Source: Nematostella vectensis
Lineage: Eukaryota; Cnidaria; Anthozoa; Actiniaria; Edwardsiidae
Length of the DNA stretch: 64,000 bases
NCBI RefSeq assembly: GCF_932526225.1
Contig: NC_064037.1
Location: forward strand, 8,228,203-8,292,202
Direction of reading: 5' to 3'
The translations under genes were made by a program, and so were the position numbers. The notes under the pieces are model-generated. The model was not told the origin of the DNA and made no database searches. It saw only the letters and a program-made list of their open reading frames with translations. This document shows positions 61,201 to 64,000 of the stretch, piece by piece (positions within the stretch are counted from its first letter, which is position 1; each line of letters begins with the position of its first letter).

Positions 61201-62663
61201 AATGTAAGTAATGACTGGGTATCACATATGTGGTGAGAGAGATTTGATTAGTGAAACAGGTAGGAAACTTCTGTAAGTTATGACCGGGAAACATACATAT
61301 CCATATTACAAAGCACCATTAAGCCACCATAATCATACGCTAGCCCTAGTTTATGCTGGCAGTTCACTTGCCTGTTCCAACAACGGGGCTAACGCTCAAA
61401 ACGTCAGCGACATATACTCTGTTTCAATGTGTAAGGCCTAAAAGTACATTTGGTACGCTGGCGGTATGCTTGCTTCTTCCATAAAGAAGTGATCACTCAA
61501 AACATTTGTGAGATTTTATTTCATCTAGGGGTAAAAGCTACCTAGTTAGACTTCACTGTCTGTAGACTAGCTGTACCTCTTGAAATTACTTTTTTATGAA
61601 CCACAGGGCGACACCCCTGCACGTAACGCCAACACAAAAATACAGGAGCACACGAGAAACCAACCTTTCACTTTACTTTCCATGTAGTTTCACACTATTT
61701 GATAGAGTGATTTTGTTGTTATTTGCGAAAGCAATTTTAGCTTAACATTTTTGACTGGAAACCAAAAAAAAAAAAAAGACAGACGGACGGACGGACAGGC
61801 AGACAGGTTTATTTGGCATCGAGTACACACAAATGTACATTGCGGGTTTCATACCGTGAGTGACTTAGGCGAATCCTAAACAAAAATTCATAATTTGGTA
61901 TTAATCGGGTCAATAGTTATCAAGAAACAGCAATCCCATTTTACAAGGATTTGTTTAAAAAAAGTATTCTACGAAAATCCGGACTCTTGGCGTCAAGTCT
62001 TACAAAATTCTGGCATCTTTGAATGACTGTATCTGGTATCTCGATCGTTATTTGCCGAATCAACTCCAAACTTTGGAATTTTGGTCGTTCTCGTTATACG
62101 GTATGAAATCCGGCACATCCAAATAAATAAATGAAATTAGAAAAAAATATAGGAAATATTTATTATCTTCAATGGCGTCCCTTAACGAACCTTCTTTTTA
62201 CATGCAGATAAAGTTTTTCCCTGGAACTTCTTTGATTTATACGTATGATTTTTAGAAAAGCTAAAGCACTGTGGTTAGAATATCGTTAGTGTTTGTTTTT
62301 ACAAATTCAAAAAATTATTTTGTTTTATTTTCGTATGCTGGGCACACACGTTTTTGCATATTTGGCATGTCGGCCGGTTTCGATGTAAAGGGGATGCGTA
62401 GCTGTGGAATAGCTGTATACACAATAGCAAAGTTTAAACAAAAGAAATAATATACGTACAAAAATGTAGCGCTATAACGGCTTTTCGAGAGCGTTTTTCG
62501 TTTCGAAGGCTAAAAATAAAGTGACTTATTGTTTTAATAACTGTCTTTTCACTTTCTAGGGCCAAATGGAATTACGAAAAGGTCGAAAAAGAGAAGCGGC
62601 AAAGGCAACAAAGGAAAAAAGAGTAAAAAAAAGGAAAATGAAAGATTAAGAAAGAAAGAGTAG
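40218..62663 (+). CDS. SACS: Sacsin-like giant co-chaperone (SRR x3, J, HEPN) with one in-frame TAG
   Basis: Sacsin is a very large J-domain co-chaperone linked to HSP70, mitochondria and intermediate filaments. Exons: 40218-40221 (ATGG), 43063-43163, 44422-44532, 45085-45232, 45770-47374, 47833-50097, 51494-60210, 60703-60984, 62560-62649, about 4440 residues. Alternatively exon 8 ends at 61069 (strong GTAAGT) and the gene at 62663, giving about 4473. SRR1 begins at exon 2 (ELIQNAEDAEAREVKVLYDE, GRFGLGFKSVFHMTG); SRR2 spans the exon 6/7 junction (KELIQNADDAG, GRFGLGFNAVYNITDVPS); SRR3 is near residue 2415 (KELLQNADDAKASKICFI, GQYGVGFNAVYHMTD). J domain: LFLKWHPDKNPDD, HPD near residue 4192. 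Exon 8 is HEPN. No N-terminal ubiquitin-like domain is visible. Codon 1459 (51634-51636) is TAG where the context (FTDADF-stop-NITNLNGATKEED) calls for a sense codon. Exon 1 is inferred from phase. Confidence 0.93.
40408..40750 (+). repeat. Tandem duplications of a 140-200-bp unit
   Basis: ATTTTAATAGTGTGATCGCT, GCTGAACCGTAATTACGT and GCCTGAGTATCAGGCG recur three times (about 40408, 40549, 40605). The middle copy is shortened by deletion between two TACGT/TATAG points. It lies just downstream of the inferred sacsin first exon. Confidence 0.9.
40733..41768. mobile_element. Non-autonomous DNA element, CCTGAGTATCAGGC ends
   Basis: The left end CCTGAGTATCAGGCG and right end GGGCCTGATACTCAGG are inverted. 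A further inverted pair lies outside (GCCATGCACAGGTAGCC, CTCACGGCGAGTGTAGGTTT at 40680-40730, against AAACCTACACTCGCCGTGAG at 41941-41960). This indicates a nested or larger palindromic element of up to about 1.5 kb. No transposase frame is seen. Confidence 0.7.
42130..42262 (+). repeat. Dispersed repeat (CCCGATTCAT family), copy 2
   Basis: Same order of motifs as 16418-16535: CCCGATTCATATGTCACG, CTGCCGTGCACAATTTAATT, ATTTGTATTGACA, AACATTGATTCA and TTCAATAGGTTG. Confidence 0.65.
42501..42661. mobile_element. Snap-back element with non-palindromic tail, copy 1
   Basis: ACACCAAAAACTAGAAATTC, GACTCTGCCAAATTTTCGTC and TTTAGAAGATTTC fold on the inverted copy ending GGTGT. A unique tail follows (GTATTGTATTCATTC ... 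TTTGGGCTTTTTG). GTATATATAGGG flanks both sides (42489-42500 and 42662-42673) as a 12-bp target duplication. It lies in sacsin intron 1. Confidence 0.85.
43164..44325 (+). repeat. Compound minisatellite (39 bp then 33 bp) filling sacsin intron 2
   Basis: Directly after the exon 2 donor come about ten copies of a 39-bp unit (GAGATGCTGGATACACCCCT, GTCCCCCCTTCCCTTTGTA). About twenty copies of a 33-bp unit follow (AGAGATGCTAAATACGCCCC, TGTGCCCCCTCAA). The donor itself (AAG|GTGAGATGTTGGATACACC) resembles the unit. Both periods are multiples of three, so frames stay open on both strands and exon 2 reads through the array for over 200 codons. Confidence 0.95.
45261..45540. mobile_element. Snap-back element, copy 2, perfect 104-bp arms
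   Basis: The left arm 45264-45367 and right arm 45380-45483 are exact reverse complements over 104 bp around a 12-bp loop. The same tail as at 42501 follows (TGTATTGTATTCATTGTTCT ... GTTTGGGCTTTTTG). GTATCATAC at 45252-45260 and 45541-45549 is a 9-bp target duplication. It lies in sacsin intron 4. Confidence 0.93.
47375..47832. other. Sacsin intron 5
   Basis: Bounded by TCAG|GTGAGT and TTTCAG|GCAAAA. Contains several imperfect CATTAACATCA / GAACATTCATT repeats (47540-47680). No gene. Confidence 0.85.
50098..51493. other. Sacsin intron 6
   Basis: Bounded by GACGCAG|GTTTG and TTTTAG|GTGCAA. It splits the SRR2 motif NADDAG|ATEVRFLYDE, the same place as the SRR1 split after exon 2/3 is near. 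Contains a short ACACATA repeat at 50875-50920. No gene was seen. Confidence 0.85.
60985..61300 (+). repeat. Degenerate tandem repeat seeded on the sacsin exon 8 donor
   Basis: AGAGATTTGTCGATCAGGTA, GGACGCTAT at the exon end is echoed at about 61045 (GCTAGGAAGCTATGTAAGTT), 61118 (AAGGTAGGAAGTTATGTGAG), 61188 (TAGGTTGGAAGCAATGTAAG) and 61255 (ACAGGTAGGAAACTTCTGTA). Each is followed by a TATGAC(T/C)GG..TATCACA-like stretch. Confidence 0.75.
61301..62559. other. Remainder of sacsin intron 8
   Basis: A (GACG/GACA)n microsatellite lies at 61768-61808. Otherwise unremarkable AT-rich intron sequence ending at the CTTTCTAG acceptor. Confidence 0.7.
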
Positions 62664-62753
62664 AAAAGTTCTAATTTTGCTCGACTGTAAGTAGTAATGG
62701 CAACGCTTACGACAGTTTATCAGTGAAATAGCCAATAATCGTTTTCATCATAA

Positions 62754-62996
62754 AGCGGATTTCAGATGAGTGTAGAAAGTAAGTCTTGCGACTTGAATTT
62801 TGTCAAACTTTCTATAGGTAGAGGGCAAAGTCTTTTGTGAAATTGAAAACTAAATCAAAACGCGCCAATACCCACGTCATGACTACAAAGGCCTGACTCC
62901 ATTTCCTGATTGGTTTGTTGTTGAATGGCTTCGACCTCTGATTGGCAAGTGGTTTTGCATCTGCGTTTAGTTTTCGACACTCATCTGAAATCCGCT
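62754..62996. mobile_element. MITE with 20-bp perfect inverted ends in sacsin 3' flank
   Basis: AGCGGATTTCAGATGAGTGT at 62754 is exactly mirrored by ACACTCATCTGAAATCCGCT ending at 62996. It is 243 bp and non-coding. It starts about 90 bp after the sacsin stop, so it probably lies in the 3' UTR. Confidence 0.88.
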
Positions 62997-63122
62997 CTAT
63001 CCATCTTTAAACTTTTAGAAGTTCCGTTTCCATCAAAATTGTTACATTCGCATTCAAGTTCTTTTTATACTTTAGAACGAAGTAGTTTCACGAAGTAGTT
63101 TCACTCAGAAGAAAACATCAGA

Positions 63123-63128
63123 AATAAA
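63123..63128 (+). terminator. Candidate poly(A) signal for the sacsin gene
   Basis: AATAAA, the first in-orientation signal after the stop and the MITE. A second candidate is near 63488. Confidence 0.4.
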
Positions 63129-63668
63129 CTTGAATCTGTATTCGTTTGTCAAACGCATTTTAAAGCCACGCCCCGTGTTGAGGACCATTGTGGGGGTACC
63201 CACAGAACAGCGTGGAAACGGAACAAAAAGAAAACGGTAGAAACCAACTTAATTGATTTCAAAATGCAACATTGATCAAGGAAAATTTTCAAATATATCC
63301 GTCAAGAACGGATGTGTTAGTGAATATGTCAGGGGGAACATTTAGTGAATACATTTCCCTTGTAATGAACTTTGATTATACTATATTACCTGGATTTATA
63401 TTTGAAAATTACAATAATAATTGGTGACAGTGAGTGAGTTTTTTTTTGTTATTTACCAGATGTAACTATTACTCTTGTTTTCGTGCAAATAAATATATTA
63501 TTTTGTAGTCTGTTTATGGTGTTGCTAGAAGAAGAAGGGCATCGGGTATTGCAGAAATATTAATCCGGCGTATTAACGTAAACGTTGCGCGCTTTGGGCC
63601 ATAGACTTAAAACTTTGTTGGCCAATTTGTCATTGTCAATTAATTTCAAGATGATTGAAACAAGTGAA

Positions 63669-63740
63669 GCGTTGGTGGTATAGTGGTAAGCATAGCTGCC
63701 TTCCAAGCAGTTGACCCGGGTTCTATTCTTGTCCAACGCA
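63669..63740 (+). tRNA. tRNA-Gly(TCC), probably decayed
   Basis: 72 nt with a 7-bp acceptor stem GCGTTGG/CCAACGC, D-arm GTGGTATAGTGGTAAGCAT and anticodon arm CTGCCTTCCAAGCAG (anticodon TCC). The T arm is damaged: the loop reads TTCTATT instead of TTCGATT and the stem has one mismatch and two G-T pairs. The internal B-box promoter should be weak, so this may be a pseudogene. Confidence 0.75.
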
Positions 63741-63812
63741 ATTTCATTTTTACTTGTCAATGAATCATGGTTGTCATTGTCAATTAAATGCAGGAGTGTG
63801 ATAAGAAGTGAA

Positions 63813-63868
63813 GCGTTGGTCGTACAGTGGTTAGCATAGCTGCCTTCCAAGCAGTTTCCCGACCAACA
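63813..63868 (+). pseudogene. tRNA-Gly(TCC) pseudogene, T arm deleted
   Basis: GCGTTGGTCGTACAGTGGTT, AGCATAGCTGCCTTCCAAGC, AG then TTTCCCGACCAACA. The acceptor, D and anticodon arms are kept, but about 15 nt of the T arm is missing. It lies 144 bp after the first copy in a tandem unit that also repeats the flank TTGTCATTGTCAATTA (63627 and 63771). Confidence 0.85.
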
Positions 63869-64000
63869 AAATTTAATTTTTACTTGTTAATGATTCATGC
63901 TTTCCTTGTCAATTAATTTGTCATTTAATGTTGTGTCACGTTCGCTGCCCTACAGCATGGACACTAGCCCTGTCGGGCAAGGCAGGTGACAGGGGCGCTG

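Noticed and set aside
63940-64000. Possible first exon starting at ATG 63957
   Set aside because: Only about ten codons before a donor-like GGCAG|GTGACA at the window edge. Too little to support a gene.

Overview
This is a window of an animal nuclear genome. It is AT-rich, with intron-dense genes, long introns, no operons, many simple repeats and small palindromic DNA elements, and a degraded Ty3/gypsy retrotransposon. The gene set (RAE1, TMEM14, FAM91A, a sacsin-type giant chaperone) and the repeat character suggest a cnidarian, probably an anthozoan close to Nematostella. That placement is an inference from overall impression and was not tested.

Layout. 40-1919 (+): last four exons of RAE1. 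3301-3999 (-): an intronless 232-residue uncharacterised ORF. 4.4-8.2 kb: intergenic DNA with TTAA-flanked and hairpin MITEs, G/C homopolymers and an inverted copy of the next gene's leader. 8266-12506 (+): a five-exon gene joining degenerate EF-hands, a charged coiled coil and a domain resembling the microtubule-binding stalk tip of dynein heavy chain. 13241-15410 (-): complete four-exon TMEM14. 15930-28434 (+): complete 22-exon FAM91A, head to head with TMEM14 across 519 bp. 28.4-40 kb: a gene-poor repeat region with an 18-bp minisatellite inside a ~1 kb tandem duplication, a dead gypsy element (36168-39618, minus) and a 320-bp direct repeat flanking it. 40218-62663 (+): a sacsin-like gene with three SRR (HATPase-like) modules, J domain and HEPN domain, broken by one in-frame TAG. 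63.6-63.9 kb: two decayed tRNA-Gly(TCC) copies in tandem.

The identified genes act in separate housekeeping processes: RNA export and mitosis, mitochondrial membrane, endosome-to-Golgi tethering, and chaperone work. They do not form one pathway.

The most unusual feature is recurrent. In three neighbouring genes, tandem duplications start on exon boundaries: the FAM91A exon 6 donor, the FAM91A stop codon, the sacsin exon 2 and exon 8 donors, and the TMEM14 exon 3 acceptor. Splice sites or coding ends are copied into introns or UTR. Other highlights are the dynein-MTBD-like protein without a motor, the lone nonsense codon in an otherwise open sacsin gene, and a hairpin element with 104-bp identical arms, a non-palindromic tail and target duplications of unequal length.
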